Shown: positions 52,527 to 62,711, counted from the stretch's first letter. The stretch: DNA of 64,000 bases from Flavisphingomonas formosensis (GCF_009755815.1 NZ_WRPK01000006.1:348529-412528), one strand, 5' to 3'. Program-made: numbers and translations. Notes: generated by a model not told the origin, from the letters alone.

Positions 52527-53177
52527 TCAGGTCGTGGCGTGGGAAGCATGCGCGCGCGCTGCCGCGACGAAGGCCCGGGCGGCCTCGGCGACGGCGTCCA
52601 CGCTCTTGCCGGGCCGGTAGAGCGCGGACCCGAGACCGGCACCCGCCGCGCCGGCGGCGAACCATTGCGGCAGGGTTTCGACCGTCACGCCACCCACCGC
52701 CAGCAGAGGGATTTCGATGGGAAGCACGGCGCGCAAGGCCTTGACCACAGCAGGACTCGCCCCTTCGGCGGGAAAGAGCTTCAATCCGCTCGCCCCGGCA
52801 TCGAGCGCGGTGAAAGCCTCGGTCGCGGTGCAGAAGCCGGGGAGGCAGATCAAGCCGCGCGTCGCGCCATGACGGATGACGCCGGCGTCTGTATTGGGCG
52901 CCACGATCAGGCGGCCGCCAGCATCGCGTACGGCATCCACCGCGTCTTGGGTCAACACCGTTCCGGCGCCGACCAATATGTCCTCGCCATAGCGCGTTGC
53001 GATCCGGGCGATCGAGGTGAGCGGATCAGGCGAGTTGAGCGGCACCTCGATCATGGTGAAGCCGGCATCGACCAGGGCATCGGCGACGCCTTCGATCTCC
53101 TCGGGCTTCACCCCCCGCAGGATCGCGACGAGCGGGCAGCGTGTCATGGCGTCGGCAAAGTCAGGATGCACGGTCAT
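52527..53177 (-). CDS. dgoA: 2-dehydro-3-deoxy-6-phosphogalactonate aldolase
   Basis: 216 residues of the KDPG/KDPGal aldolase family. Glu44 in MIEVPLNSP and the Schiff-base Lys133 in GLKLFPAEG are conserved. The Pro-Leu-Asn-Ser context after Glu44 and the LPGFCTATEAF loop are those of DgoA rather than Eda. It splits KDPGal to pyruvate and glyceraldehyde 3-phosphate, the last step of the De Ley-Doudoroff pathway. It overlaps dgoK by 17 bases and is last in the leftward symporter-dgoK-dgoA transcript. Confidence 0.92.
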   Translation of the reverse strand: MTVHPDFADAMTRCPLVAILRGVKPEEIEGVADALVDAGFTMIEVPLNSPDPLTSIARIATRYGEDILVGAGTVLTQDAVDAVRDAGGRLIVAPNTDAGVIRHGATRGLICLPGFCTATEAFTALDAGASGLKLFPAEGASPAVVKALRAVLPIEIPLLAVGGVTVETLPQWFAAGAAGAGLGSALYRPGKSVDAVAEAARAFVAAARAHASHATT

Positions 53178-54042
53178 CGGCCAGTCTCCAGATATGGGTT
53201 ATGCCGGCAACGAACGCGGCGTGGCTGTCCAGCGTCACCACGCGGCCGCCGGCTTCTGCGATCGCGGCTGCATAGAGGCAGCCAAGATGCGGATCGGCGA
53301 GAAGATGGACTGTCGCCCCCGTGGAGAGCGACTGGGAAGCGACGTCCGCACCGATCAGCAAGCCGCTGGCAAAGGCGGCGCTGTCGGCCTCGCTACGCCG
53401 GCCGAGCAGCGCTGCGGCACGAACCCCGAACAATTTCGCGATGAGTTTGCCGGAAAGCCCCTCCGCGACGCCCGCCCGAAAAGCCGGCCCATCCTCCACG
53501 CCGCCAGTTAGGAAGGGGGCGAGCAGGCTGTGGCTGCGCAACAGCGCGAACAGCTCGCCGGTGATGCAGGTGGTGAAATCGATCACCATGCCGCGCTCCA
53601 TCCGGGCCCATTTGCAATGCGTGCCCGGTTGGCACAGCAGCGCATCGGCCGGCGCCAGCCCCGCCGCCACCGCGCCGAGCAGCTGGACCTCCTCTCCGCG
53701 CATCACATCGCCGTGCGCCGCGCTCAATCCCGGCACGATGGCGGTCGCGCCGGGCTCGACCCAGAGCAGGCTTCGCGCCAGCGCATCGAAGCTCGCCGGA
53801 CAGGCGAGATAGGGTGCCTCGGCCCAGCCCTTGGCCGAACCGACCATGCCGGCACACAGCATCGGCAAAGTGCCGAAGCGGGTGCGGATCGCCGCTGCTT
53901 CCGCCGCGAAGGTGCCGGGCGCGACGGCCAGCAGGCCGCGTTCGTCGCGCTCCGTCGCCAGCACCGTGCCGTCGGCGGCCAGCGCATAGACCCTGCGATT
54001 GGTGGTGCCCCAGTCGACCGCGAGCAGCTCTGCCTTGCTCAT
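53161..54042 (-). CDS. dgoK: 2-dehydro-3-deoxygalactonokinase
   Basis: 293 residues, DgoK family of ASKHA sugar kinases. VDWGTTNRRVYALAADG at residues about 9-25 is the ATP phosphate-1 motif. GMVGSAKGWAEAPYLACP and QPGTHCKWARME are family-specific. It phosphorylates 2-keto-3-deoxygalactonate at O6. It starts one base after the symporter stop and overlaps dgoA, so the three genes are one operon read from the GntR divergent promoter. Confidence 0.93.
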   Translation of the reverse strand: MSKAELLAVDWGTTNRRVYALAADGTVLATERDERGLLAVAPGTFAAEAAAIRTRFGTLPMLCAGMVGSAKGWAEAPYLACPASFDALARSLLWVEPGATAIVPGLSAAHGDVMRGEEVQLLGAVAAGLAPADALLCQPGTHCKWARMERGMVIDFTTCITGELFALLRSHSLLAPFLTGGVEDGPAFRAGVAEGLSGKLIAKLFGVRAAALLGRRSEADSAAFASGLLIGADVASQSLSTGATVHLLADPHLGCLYAAAIAEAGGRVVTLDSHAAFVAGITHIWRLADDRAS

Positions 54043-54043
54043 G

Positions 54044-55621
54044 TCACCACCATGTCCAGTAGAGCGCGACGAGGACGACCATGATGATCGCCGCAGCGGC
54101 GTTGAAACCCGCCGTCGTACGGAAACTGACGCCCTCCATGCTGATCCGGTTGTCGGCGGCCCCTGCCGGACGGGCGAGCGACACGGCGATGGCGAGCAGC
54201 AGCGACAAGGCGAAGACGATCAGCATCCGGTTCATGAACGGGATGGAACTGAGCGCCGCGATGCCGCCGAAGCGGAACAGCAGGCTGAGCAAAACGGAGG
54301 CGACCGCTCCGGTCAGCGCGCCGGCCTCCGTCGCGCGCGGCCAGAACAGCCCGAGCAGGAAGATGACCGTGATCCCCGGCGTCACGAAGCCGGAAAACTC
54401 CTGGATATATTGGAAGGCCTGGTCGAGGCTGCCGAGCAGGGGACGCGCGGTGGCGATCGCGATGACGATGGCGACGCTCGCCGCAATCCGCCCGACCGTG
54501 ACGAGACGGGCCTCGTTCGCTTCGCGGCCGAACCATTTCGCATAGATGTCCAGCGTGAAGATGGTCGCGATCGAATTGATCTTGGATGCGGTGGAGGCGA
54601 TGATCGCCGCCACGAGGGCGGCGAAGACCAGGCCGAGAAGCCCGGTCGGCAGCAGCCGCATCATCGTGGGATAGGCTTCGTCGGGTTTCGCCAGATCGGG
54701 CGCGAGCAGCACGGCGGCGATACCGGGCAGCACGATGATCACCGGCATGATCAGCTTCAGAAAGCCGGCGAAGATCATGCCGCGCTGCGCCTCGGGAAGG
54801 CTCTTCGCCGCGAGCGCGCGCTGGATGATATACTGGTTGCAGCCCCAATAGCTGAGATTGGCGATCCACATGCCGCCGATGATCACGGAAAGTCCGGGCA
54901 GATCCTTATAGTGGGGATCGTCCGGCGACAGGATCATGTGGAAATGATCCGGCGCACGCCGCACCAGCTCCGCCATGCCCGCGGCGACCCCGCCGCTGCC
55001 GCCGATCTTGCCGAGCGTGAGGAAGGCGATCACGAGGCCGCCCAACACCAGCAGCGTCACCTGGACGATGTCGGTCAGCGCCACGGCCTTCAGCCCGCCG
55101 CGAATCTGGTAGAGCAGGGCGAAGAGGCCGAGGCCGGCGAGCGCGATGTCCTGATCCAGGCCCGTAACCTGCGTCACCGCGATCGATCCCAGCCAGATGA
55201 TCGAAGTGAGGTTCACGAAGACGTAGAGGATCAGCCAGAATATCGCCATCACGGCGCGGATCGTGGTCCCGAAGCGCTGCTCCAGAAATTGCGGCATCGT
55301 GTAGATGCCGTTGTGCAGGAAGATCGGAAGGAAGAATTTGCCGACGATCAGCAAGGTGAGCGCGGCCATCCATTCGTAGGACGCGATGGCGAGACCGATG
55401 GCATAGCCCGATCCCGCCATGCCGACGATCTGTTCCGCCGAGATGTTGGCAGCGATCAGCGAGGCGCCGATCGCCCACCAGGGCAGCGCCCTGGACGCGA
55501 GGAAATAGTCCGTCGTGTCCTTGCGGTGCCCCGCCTTTTCGCGGCTGACATATTGCGCCAGCGCGAAGATGCAGACGGCATAGGCGATCACCATCGCCAG
55601 ATCGATTGCCGACAGTCTCAT
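54044..55621 (-). CDS. Sodium/solute symporter (SSS family, SGLT-like)
   Basis: 525 residues from the ATG at 55621, which has GGAG seven bases upstream; the frame stays open to 55774 but that part is not membrane sequence. Thirteen to fourteen membrane spans. SSS signatures: DYFLASRALPWWAIGASLIA near 43, GMYTMPQFLEQRF-like (GIYTMPQFLEQRF), and ASTASKINSIATIFTLDIY with the sodium-site Ser residues. It most likely imports galactose, galactonate or short galacto-oligosaccharides into the cytoplasm. It is the first gene of the leftward galactonate operon. Confidence 0.88.
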   Translation of the reverse strand: MRLSAIDLAMVIAYAVCIFALAQYVSREKAGHRKDTTDYFLASRALPWWAIGASLIAANISAEQIVGMAGSGYAIGLAIASYEWMAALTLLIVGKFFLPIFLHNGIYTMPQFLEQRFGTTIRAVMAIFWLILYVFVNLTSIIWLGSIAVTQVTGLDQDIALAGLGLFALLYQIRGGLKAVALTDIVQVTLLVLGGLVIAFLTLGKIGGSGGVAAGMAELVRRAPDHFHMILSPDDPHYKDLPGLSVIIGGMWIANLSYWGCNQYIIQRALAAKSLPEAQRGMIFAGFLKLIMPVIIVLPGIAAVLLAPDLAKPDEAYPTMMRLLPTGLLGLVFAALVAAIIASTASKINSIATIFTLDIYAKWFGREANEARLVTVGRIAASVAIVIAIATARPLLGSLDQAFQYIQEFSGFVTPGITVIFLLGLFWPRATEAGALTGAVASVLLSLLFRFGGIAALSSIPFMNRMLIVFALSLLLAIAVSLARPAGAADNRISMEGVSFRTTAGFNAAAAIIMVVLVALYWTWW

Positions 55622-55681
55622 CCAGGAGCTCCCATGAAGCGGATCCGGCGCGATTGCGCTTGCAATCGGCCAGTCTGGTCT

Positions 55682-55698
55682 ATTTATAATATTTAAAT
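55682..55698. promoter_or_regulatory. AT-rich inverted repeat between symporter and GntR genes
   Basis: ATTTA-TAATATT-TAAAT lies in the divergent promoter between the symporter operon and the GntR gene, inside an AT-rich tract that stands out from the GC-rich surroundings. It is a likely -10 region and a candidate GntR site. Confidence 0.4.
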
Positions 55699-55724
55699 GA
55701 TGTGAGGTGTTTGGAGTTCGCCGC

Positions 55725-56444
55725 ATGGTCACCGATCCCAGCGACATTCGCGACACTCTCGGACGAAACCTCACCTACGGATTGCTTGACCGGCTGGGCA
55801 AGCAGATCGTCAGCGGGGCCTTCGAGGGAAAGACCTTTCCAACTGAAGCCGAACTCTCGCTTCAGCATGGCGTCAGCCGCTCGGTCACGCGCGAAGCGGT
55901 GAAGATGCTCACCGCGAAGGGCCTGCTGACCGCCCGGCCGCGGCAGGGCACGTCGATCCAGAGCGTGAGCCATTGGAATCTGTTCGATCCGGACGTCCTG
56001 CGCTGGCTCCTGGAACGCAAATTCTCGATCGACCTGCTGGTGCAATTCAGCCAGCTTCGCCAGGCGATCGAACCGGCGGCCGCGGCGCTGGCGGCCGAAG
56101 CCGCGGGCGAGCGGGAGCTGGCACAGATCGATGCGGGTCTGGCGCGCATGGCCGCTGCGGAGGCCGGCGACGACGACGCGCTGGAGGCGGACATCGCTTT
56201 CCACATCGCGGTGCTGCGCGCCTCCGGCAATCCCTTCTTCGAACAGCTGCGTGACGTGGTGACGACCGCGCTCAGGACGTCGATCCGGGTCACCAACCGG
56301 ATCGTGGGGCGTACCGCCGATCTCGCCGCGCATGCGGCTGTCCGGGATGCGATCCGCGGCCGTGATCCGGCGGCGGCGCATGCGGCGATGAAGCACATCA
56401 TCTCCGACGTGATGGTCGTGATCTCGGACAATCAGCCGGGCTGA
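55725..56444 (+). CDS. GntR family regulator, FadR/FCD type
   Basis: 239 residues. Winged HTH at about 10-75 (FPTEAELSLQHGVSRSVTRE, then AVKMLTAKGLLTARPRQG) and an FCD ligand domain (about 95-230) with metal-binding Asp/His residues (EADIAFHIAVLRAS, HAAVRDAIRGRD). DgoR-type regulators of galactonate use have this build. ATG at 55725 is preferred to a GTG 18 bases upstream because GGAG sits eight bases before it. It is flanked by the symporter-dgoK-dgoA operon and the lactonase-dehydratase operon, so it is probably their repressor, relieved by galactonate or a keto-deoxy derivative. Confidence 0.9.
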   Translation: MVTDPSDIRDTLGRNLTYGLLDRLGKQIVSGAFEGKTFPTEAELSLQHGVSRSVTREAVKMLTAKGLLTARPRQGTSIQSVSHWNLFDPDVLRWLLERKFSIDLLVQFSQLRQAIEPAAAALAAEAAGERELAQIDAGLARMAAAEAGDDDALEADIAFHIAVLRASGNPFFEQLRDVVTTALRTSIRVTNRIVGRTADLAAHAAVRDAIRGRDPAAAHAAMKHIISDVMVVISDNQPG

Positions 56445-56458
56445 GGGCATCTTCCGCC

Positions 56459-57316
56459 TCACCCTGCAAATGCATGCGGCGGCAGGCCGCGCAGACCCGT
56501 CTCCACCTCGAACAGCGCGCCGCCATGCTCCTCGTCCACGCCGTCGGATGCGGAGGTGACGAACATCCGGTCGAGACCGGGGCCGGCAAAGGTGCAGTTC
56601 GTGATCTGCGAGGCCGGGAGTGCGATGCTGCGCTCGCGTGCGCCATCGGGCGTGAAGCGACTGACGCAGCTGCCGCCCCAATGGGCGATCCAGAGGCCGC
56701 CCTCGCAATCGACCGTCATTCCGTCGGGCGAGCCCCAATCCTGTGCGAAGTCGATGAAGCGCTCCCGCGGGCCGAGCGCGCCGCCCTCGCGACGCGCATA
56801 GCGATAGACCCGGCCCAGCGCGCTATCGGTATGGTAGAGCCATTCGCCATCGGTGCTGATCGCGGGACCGTTGGCGATATGATAGCCCGTGTCGAGGCGA
56901 TGCCAGCTGAGATCCGGATCGAGCCGGTAGAGCGCTCCATCCGCCCGAGACCCGTCCATCGACATGGTGCCGGCCCAGATCCTGCCGGACGAATCCACCA
57001 GCGCGTCGTTCATGCGGTTGGACGGCAGATGCGGTTCGGGCGAAGCGAGGGGGCGCAGTGCGAACGGATCGAGCTGGATCATCGCGAAACCGCTCTTGAG
57101 CCCGGCGATGAACCCGGGTTCGTCCCGGCGCTCGAAGATCCAGCCGATCGGTTCGGGCACGTCCCACGTGTCGATGCTGCCGTCCTCGATGGCCAGCCGG
57201 TGGATGCGCTGGCCGAGGATGTCGACCCAGAAGAGCCGTTGCTCGCGCAGGCACCATATGATGCCCTCGCCCAGCCGATCCTTTCGTGCGCGCTCGACGA
57301 TACGATAGCTGCTCAT
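56459..57316 (-). CDS. SMP-30/gluconolactonase family lactonase
   Basis: 285 residues, six-bladed propeller of the SMP-30 family. The first metal ligand Glu is in LGEGIIWC. The Asn/Asp ligands are in SNRMNDALVDSSGRIWAGTM and DWGSPDGMTVDCEGGLWIAHWGG (key Asn, Asp). It should hydrolyse D-galactono-1,4- or 1,5-lactone, the product of galactose dehydrogenase, to galactonate. It lies 12 bases after the dehydratase gene in the same leftward operon, which fits the second step of the De Ley-Doudoroff pathway. Confidence 0.88.
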   Translation of the reverse strand: MSSYRIVERARKDRLGEGIIWCLREQRLFWVDILGQRIHRLAIEDGSIDTWDVPEPIGWIFERRDEPGFIAGLKSGFAMIQLDPFALRPLASPEPHLPSNRMNDALVDSSGRIWAGTMSMDGSRADGALYRLDPDLSWHRLDTGYHIANGPAISTDGEWLYHTDSALGRVYRYARREGGALGPRERFIDFAQDWGSPDGMTVDCEGGLWIAHWGGSCVSRFTPDGARERSIALPASQITNCTFAGPGLDRMFVTSASDGVDEEHGGALFEVETGLRGLPPHAFAG

Positions 57317-57328
57317 GGTTCCGCCCGA

Positions 57329-59125
57329 TCAGTGGCTGTCGCGCGGCACGCCGAAACGCTGCGCCACGCGCTGATATTTGACCGCGCTTTCGATCACCGC
57401 GCCGCCGGCGAACTGGCCGGTGATGGCCCGGTGGATCTCCTGCCAAGGCGTTTGCGCTTCGGGGAAACGGAACGGATCGGCCTCCGATTCGGAGCGCCGC
57501 CGCGTGAGTTCCTCGTCGCTGACGAGCAGATCCACCGTCCGATTGTTGAGATCGACACGCAGACGATCGCCGGTCCGGAGCAAGGCGAGACCTCCTCCCA
57601 CCGCGGCCTCGGGCGAGGCGTTGAGGATGGAGGGGCTGCCCGACGTGCCGGACTGGCGGCCGTCGCCGATACAGGGCAGCGCATCGACGCCCGCGCGGAT
57701 GAGCGCGGCAGGGGGACGCATGTTGACCACTTCGGCGCCGCCGGGATAGCCGATCGGGCCTGCACCGCGGATGACGAGGATCGATCGTTCCGTGATGCCG
57801 AGTGCGGGATCGTCGATGCGTGCGTGATAATCCTCGGGGCCGTCGAAGACCACGACATCGCCTTCGAACGCGTCGGGATCGTTGGGATCGGACAGATAGC
57901 GGGCACGGAACTCGTCGCTGATCACGCTCGTCTTCATGACGGCGGCGTCGAACAGATTGCCGCCGAGAACCGTGAGGCCGGCGGCCGGCTTCAACGGATT
58001 TGCCAGCGGGCGGATCACGGCCCCGTCGTGGATGCGGCTTTCGGCATAATTGTCCGCGACGGTGCGACCGTTGGCGGTCAGCGCCGTAGCGTCCAGCAAG
58101 CCGGCACGCAGCAATTCACCCATCACTGCCGGCACGCCGCCGGCGCGGTAAAAGTCCTCGCCGAGATATTCGCCGGCCGGCTGGAGATTGACGATCAGCG
58201 GAACGTCCGCGCCATGCTGCTCCCAGTCGGAGAGGCTGAGCTCGACGCCGATATGCCGCGCGATGGCGTTGAGATGGATGGGGGCGTTGGTTGACCCGCC
58301 GATGGCCGAATTGACGCGTATGGCGTTGAGGAAGGCTGGTCGCGTCAGAATGTCCGACGGCTTGCGATCGGCGGCGACCATCTCGACGATCTGCCGTCCG
58401 GTTTCCCAGGCGCATTGCTGCCGGTCGCGATGCGGCGCGGGAATTGCGGCGGAGCCGGGCAGGGACATGCCCAGCGCCTCCGCCAGCGAGTTCATCGTCG
58501 TCGCCGTGCCCATCGTGTTGCAATAGCCGGTCGACGGCGCTGAAGAGGCGACCAGTTCGATGAAGCCGCGATAATCGATCTCGCCGCGGCTCAGCATCTG
58601 CCGCGCCTTCCAGACGATGGTGCCGGATCCTGTCCGCTGGCCTTCGTGCCAGCCGTTCAGCATCGGTCCCACCGACAGCGCGATCGCCGGGATGTTCACC
58701 GTGGCCGCTGCCATCAGCGCGGCCGGCGTGGTCTTGTCGCAGCCGATGGTGAGCACGACGCCGTCGATCGGATAGCCGAACAGCACCTCGACGAGGCTGA
58801 GATAGGCGAGGTTACGATCGAGCCCGGCGGTCGGGCGCTTGCCGGTCTCCTGGATCGGGTGCAGCGGAAATTCGATCGGGATGCCGCCGGCGTCGCGGAT
58901 GCCGTCCTTCACCCGTTGCGCGAGCACGAGATGATGGCGGTTGCACGGGGAGAGGTCGCTGCCGGTCTGGGCGATGCCGACGATCGGCCGATCCGACTGC
59001 AGCTCTTCGATCGAAAGGCCGTAGTTGAGATAGCGTTCCAGATAGAGCGCGGTCATGTCCGGCGAATCGGGATTGTCGAACCAGGCGCGCGATCGCAGCT
59101 TCGGTCGATCGGTCTGTCCGGTCAT
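57329..59125 (-). CDS. IlvD/Edd family sugar-acid dehydratase (probable galactonate dehydratase)
   Basis: 598 residues, full length for the pentonate/hexonate branch of IlvD/Edd. The Fe-S cysteines are in LSPCNRHH (about residue 59), [11 protein letters not shown] (about 130) and [12 protein letters not shown] (about 200). Two-domain organisation with a C-terminal beta-barrel (about 390-570, [16 protein letters not shown]). Relatives dehydrate arabinonate, xylonate, fuconate or galactonate. With galactose dehydrogenase, lactonase, DgoK and DgoA as neighbours, D-galactonate is the predicted substrate, replacing the enolase-type DgoD of enteric bacteria. Divergent from galactose dehydrogenase. 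Confidence 0.88.
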   Translation of the reverse strand: MTGQTDRPKLRSRAWFDNPDSPDMTALYLERYLNYGLSIEELQSDRPIVGIAQTGSDLSPCNRHHLVLAQRVKDGIRDAGGIPIEFPLHPIQETGKRPTAGLDRNLAYLSLVEVLFGYPIDGVVLTIGCDKTTPAALMAAATVNIPAIALSVGPMLNGWHEGQRTGSGTIVWKARQMLSRGEIDYRGFIELVASSAPSTGYCNTMGTATTMNSLAEALGMSLPGSAAIPAPHRDRQQCAWETGRQIVEMVAADRKPSDILTRPAFLNAIRVNSAIGGSTNAPIHLNAIARHIGVELSLSDWEQHGADVPLIVNLQPAGEYLGEDFYRAGGVPAVMGELLRAGLLDATALTANGRTVADNYAESRIHDGAVIRPLANPLKPAAGLTVLGGNLFDAAVMKTSVISDEFRARYLSDPNDPDAFEGDVVVFDGPEDYHARIDDPALGITERSILVIRGAGPIGYPGGAEVVNMRPPAALIRAGVDALPCIGDGRQSGTSGSPSILNASPEAAVGGGLALLRTGDRLRVDLNNRTVDLLVSDEELTRRRSESEADPFRFPEAQTPWQEIHRAITGQFAGGAVIESAVKYQRVAQRFGVPRDSH

Positions 59126-59223
59126 GCGTGCTGCCCCTCGACTAGCGTCATAGAATTTCTCTTCACTCCGGGCGGAGCCTGGCTTTCGGCCTTGCTCGGC
59201 GCTCGTTGACGGCTTTAAGCATA

Positions 59224-59234
59224 TATATCATATA
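59224..59234. promoter_or_regulatory. AT-rich palindrome in the divergent dehydratase/galactose dehydrogenase promoter
   Basis: TATAT-C-ATATA is a perfect 5-bp inverted repeat in a short AT-rich tract ahead of the galactose dehydrogenase gene. It probably belongs to a promoter; whether GntR binds here is untested. Confidence 0.35.
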
Positions 59235-59262
59235 AAAGGAAGATGGGAGTGGAGGAAGCGGG

Positions 59263-60195
59263 ATGAGCGAAGCGTCGGTGCGGCTGGGGCTTGTCGGGCT
59301 CGGCAAGATTGCGCACGACCAGCATCTGCCCGCGATCGGCGGCGACAGCCGGTACAGGCTGGTCGCGACGGCCGATCCGGCCGCGTCGTTGCCGGACGTG
59401 CCATCCTTTCCGGATCTCGATGCGATGCTCGCCGCCGACGTCGCGCTCGACGCGGTGGTGCTGTGCACGCCGCCGCGGATCCGCGCCTCGCTTGCCCGCC
59501 GAGCGCTGGCGGCCGGGCTGCACGTCATGCTCGAGAAGCCGCCGGCGGCGTCCGTCCTGCAGGCCCAGGCGCTTGCCGATGGGGCGGCATCGGCCGGGCT
59601 GACCCTGTTCGCGGCGTGGCATGCGCGCGAAGCGGCGGGAGTGGACGAGGCTCGCCGGCTGCTCGCCGGCCGTCCCGTCGCGCATGTCGAGATCGTCTGG
59701 CGCGAGGATGTGCGGATATGGCACCCGGGCCAGGACTGGATTTTCGATGCCGGCGGTTTCGGCGTGTTCGATCCCGCGATCAACGGGCTTTCGGTGGCGT
59801 CGGCGATCCTGCCGGGCAGGCTGGAGGTGGAAGCCGCCACCTTGCATTTCCCGGAAAACCGCGAGGCCCCGATCGCGGCCTCGCTGGCCATGCGTCTCGA
59901 CGGCGGCGTGCCCGTCAGCGCGGAATTCGATTTCCTCCACGAAGGCACGCCTGAATGGTCGATCACCGTCCGATCGGATGCGGGGCTCTTGGAACTGACG
60001 GCGGGCGGCAGCCGGTTGAGCGTCGACGGCGTCGCCGTCGGCACCGGAGAAGACGTCGAATATCGCCGACTCTATGATCGTTTTGCGAGGCTGATCTCGG
60101 GCAAGACCAGTGATGTCGACCTTGCTCCGCTCGCGCTCGTCGCCGATGCCTTCATGATCGCGCGGATTCACCGCGCCGCGTCCTTCGTGTTCTGA
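59263..60195 (+). CDS. gal: D-galactose 1-dehydrogenase (Gfo/Idh/MocA family)
   Basis: 310 residues. Rossmann motif GLVGLGKIAHDQHLPAI at about 9-25, the family EKP as VMLEKPPAA near 90, and a C-terminal alpha/beta domain with WREDVRIWHPGQDWIFDAGG, a signature of galactose dehydrogenases of the Pseudomonas/Caulobacter group. It oxidises D-galactose to galactonolactone with NAD(P)+. It starts the rightward operon and is followed after two bases by the beta-galactosidase gene, so galactose released by the hydrolases is channelled into oxidation. Confidence 0.9.
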   Translation: MSEASVRLGLVGLGKIAHDQHLPAIGGDSRYRLVATADPAASLPDVPSFPDLDAMLAADVALDAVVLCTPPRIRASLARRALAAGLHVMLEKPPAASVLQAQALADGAASAGLTLFAAWHAREAAGVDEARRLLAGRPVAHVEIVWREDVRIWHPGQDWIFDAGGFGVFDPAINGLSVASAILPGRLEVEAATLHFPENREAPIAASLAMRLDGGVPVSAEFDFLHEGTPEWSITVRSDAGLLELTAGGSRLSVDGVAVGTGEDVEYRRLYDRFARLISGKTSDVDLAPLALVADAFMIARIHRAASFVF

Positions 60196-60197
60196 CC

Positions 60198-62711
60198 ATG
60201 GCGATGGATCTGCCCATGCTCGATCGCCGCGGTGCGCTTTTGACCGGATTCGCGGCCACGGCGACCGCGGCGCTGCCCGGGTTCGCCGCCGCGCAGGGCC
60301 GGCAAGCGCAAATCGCCGATGCCGTGCCGCGCCGCAGCGTCCGTCTTGCCGAGGGGTGGCGCTTTCACCTCGGCCACGCGAGCGACATGGCGCGCGATTT
60401 CGGTTTCGGCCGCAATCAGCGCAGCTTTGCCAAGGCCGGCACCGGCACGGCCGATGCCGCCATGCCCCGTTTCGATGACAGCGGCTGGCAGACCGTCGCC
60501 GTCCCGCATGATTGGGCGGTCGATCTGCCCTATGCCCCGCCGACGGAGCCAGCGGCGAAAGACGAGGCCGATGCGGTCGCCGCCCATGGCTTCCGCGCGA
60601 TCGGCCGCGATCATCCGGCCAACAGCGTCGGCTGGTACCGTATTCCGCTTCCCGTCGGCCGCGAGGATGCGGGGCGTTCGGTCTGGCTCGAGTTCGACGG
60701 GGTCTTCCGCGATTCCATCGTCTTCGTGAACGGCTATATCGTCGGCGGCAGCGCGAGCGGATATGCTCCGTTCGGCGTCGATATCTCCGATTTCCTGGAC
60801 TATGACGGCGGTCCGAACCTGCTTGCGTTGCGCGTCGATGCCAGCCTCGGCGAGGGCTGGTTCTACGAAGGCGCCGGCATTTACCGTCACGTCACCCTGA
60901 TCAGTGCGGCGCAGATCCACGTTCCGATGTGGGGGGTGTGCGTGCGCAGCGAGATTGCGGGATCGGCTGCGACGCTTTCGATTGCCGTCGATCTCGCAAA
61001 TGGAGCCGCAGGCGACGGCAACGGCTCCATCCGCCACAGCATCGTTGCGGCCGATGGCAGGACGGCTGCAACGATTGCGCCGATCGACAGTCCCGTGCCG
61101 GGACGCGGCCAAGTGACGACGCAAGCCGCGTGCCGCCTCACGGCACCCCGCCTCTGGTCGCTCGAAGATCCGCACGTCTATCGCCTGATCACCGAGATTC
61201 TGGTGGACGGGCAGGTCGTCGACAGAGTCGAGACGCCGTTCGGCATCCGCAGCATTGCCTTCGAACCGGACAAGGGATTTTTCCTGAACGGGCGCAGCGT
61301 GAAGCTGCTCGGCACCTGCAATCATCAGGATCACGCCGGCGTGGGCATTGCGATCCCCGATGCGCTGCACGCCTGGCGCGTCCTGCAGCTCAAGGAGATG
61401 GGAGTGAACGCCTGGCGGAGCGCGCACAATCCTCCGGCACAGACACTGCTCGACCTCTGTGATCGCATGGGCATGCTGATGGTCGCCGAAGCACGGCTCA
61501 ACAGCAGCTCCACGGAGGCGATGGACGAACTGGAGCGGATGGTGCGGAGCTGCCGCAATCATCCTTCGGTGATACTCTGGTCGCTCGGCAACGAAGAGCC
61601 CCAGCAAGGCAGCGAGCGCGGCCGGCGGATCACGGCGGCAATGGCGGCCAAAGTGAAGGCGCTCGATCCTACCCGCTTCACCACACAGGCGTTCGACATG
61701 CATTTCGGCGAAGGCGCGAGCCTGGCCGTCGATGTCGTCGGCTTCAATTATCGCACCGACAAGATCGCCGCTTTTCATGCGGCCCATCCGCATCTTCCGG
61801 TCATCGGCACGGAGACCGGGAGCACGGTCGCTACCCGTGGCGCCTATGTGAACGACGCTAAGCGGCACGTGGCGCGCGCTTACGACACCGAATATCCCTG
61901 GTGGGCCAACAGCGCCGAGCAATGGTGGCCGATCGTGGCCGACAGCCCCTATATTGCCGGCGGCTTCATCTGGACCGGCTTCGACTATCGCGGCGAGCCG
62001 ACGCCCTTTCCCGCGTGGCCGAGCGTGTCGAGCTATTTCGGCGTGCTCGATCTGTGCGGTTTTCCCAAAGATAATTACTTCTACTATCGCGCCTGGTGGC
62101 GGCCGGAGGATCCGCTCGTCCATTTGTTGCCGCATTGGAACTGGGCCGGAAGGGAAGGCGAGCCGATCGAGGTTTGGGCCTACGGCAATTGCGACGAGAT
62201 CGAGCTCCTCCTCAATGGCCACAGCCTTGGGCGCCAGGGGATGCCGCGTTACGGCCATGTGCTGTGGCAGGTGCCTTATGCGCCCGGCGTCATCGAGGCG
62301 CGCGGCTATCGCGGCGGACGGCAGGTGGCGCAGGACAGGCGCGTCACGGCTGCCGAAGCCGCCGCGCTCCGCCTGAGCGCCGACAGGCGGCGCTATTCCG
62401 CAAATGGCACCGACGTGGCGGTGGTGCGCGTCGAGGTGATCGATCGGCATGGCAATATCGCGCCCACCGCCGGCAATGCCGTCGCCTTCGAGGTGACGGG
62501 GCCGGGCCGGTTGATCGGCACGGGCAATGGCGATCCTACCGATCATGCGCCCGATCACGGAGGATCGCGCAACGCCTTCAACGGTCTCGCCCAGCTGCTG
62601 GTGCAGGCCGGCCGCGCGCCCGGCGCCATCCGCATTGCCGCACGCTCGCCCGGGCTTGGCGAAGCCAGCCTCATCCTGTTCGCCCATTCGCCCGAGGAGT
62701 CGGCCCGATGA
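60198..62711 (+). CDS. GH2 family beta-galactosidase, Tat-exported
   Basis: 837 residues. A twin-arginine-type signal (LDRRGALLTGFAATATAALP) suggests export to the periplasm. GH2 jelly-roll domain (about 50-220, GWQTVAVPHDWAVDLPY), Ig-like domain, then the TIM barrel with GTCNHQDHAGVG, WRSAHNPPAQ, acid/base Glu in WSLGNEEP and nucleophile Glu in VIGTETGS. C-terminal Ig-like domains follow. It should remove galactose from the ends of galacto-oligosaccharides made by the GH53 enzyme. Its stop overlaps the GH53 start (ATGA at 62708-62711). Confidence 0.92.
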   Translation: MAMDLPMLDRRGALLTGFAATATAALPGFAAAQGRQAQIADAVPRRSVRLAEGWRFHLGHASDMARDFGFGRNQRSFAKAGTGTADAAMPRFDDSGWQTVAVPHDWAVDLPYAPPTEPAAKDEADAVAAHGFRAIGRDHPANSVGWYRIPLPVGREDAGRSVWLEFDGVFRDSIVFVNGYIVGGSASGYAPFGVDISDFLDYDGGPNLLALRVDASLGEGWFYEGAGIYRHVTLISAAQIHVPMWGVCVRSEIAGSAATLSIAVDLANGAAGDGNGSIRHSIVAADGRTAATIAPIDSPVPGRGQVTTQAACRLTAPRLWSLEDPHVYRLITEILVDGQVVDRVETPFGIRSIAFEPDKGFFLNGRSVKLLGTCNHQDHAGVGIAIPDALHAWRVLQLKEMGVNAWRSAHNPPAQTLLDLCDRMGMLMVAEARLNSSSTEAMDELERMVRSCRNHPSVILWSLGNEEPQQGSERGRRITAAMAAKVKALDPTRFTTQAFDMHFGEGASLAVDVVGFNYRTDKIAAFHAAHPHLPVIGTETGSTVATRGAYVNDAKRHVARAYDTEYPWWANSAEQWWPIVADSPYIAGGFIWTGFDYRGEPTPFPAWPSVSSYFGVLDLCGFPKDNYFYYRAWWRPEDPLVHLLPHWNWAGREGEPIEVWAYGNCDEIELLLNGHSLGRQGMPRYGHVLWQVPYAPGVIEARGYRGGRQVAQDRRVTAAEAAALRLSADRRRYSANGTDVAVVRVEVIDRHGNIAPTAGNAVAFEVTGPGRLIGTGNGDPTDHAPDHGGSRNAFNGLAQLLVQAGRAPGAIRIAARSPGLGEASLILFAHSPEESAR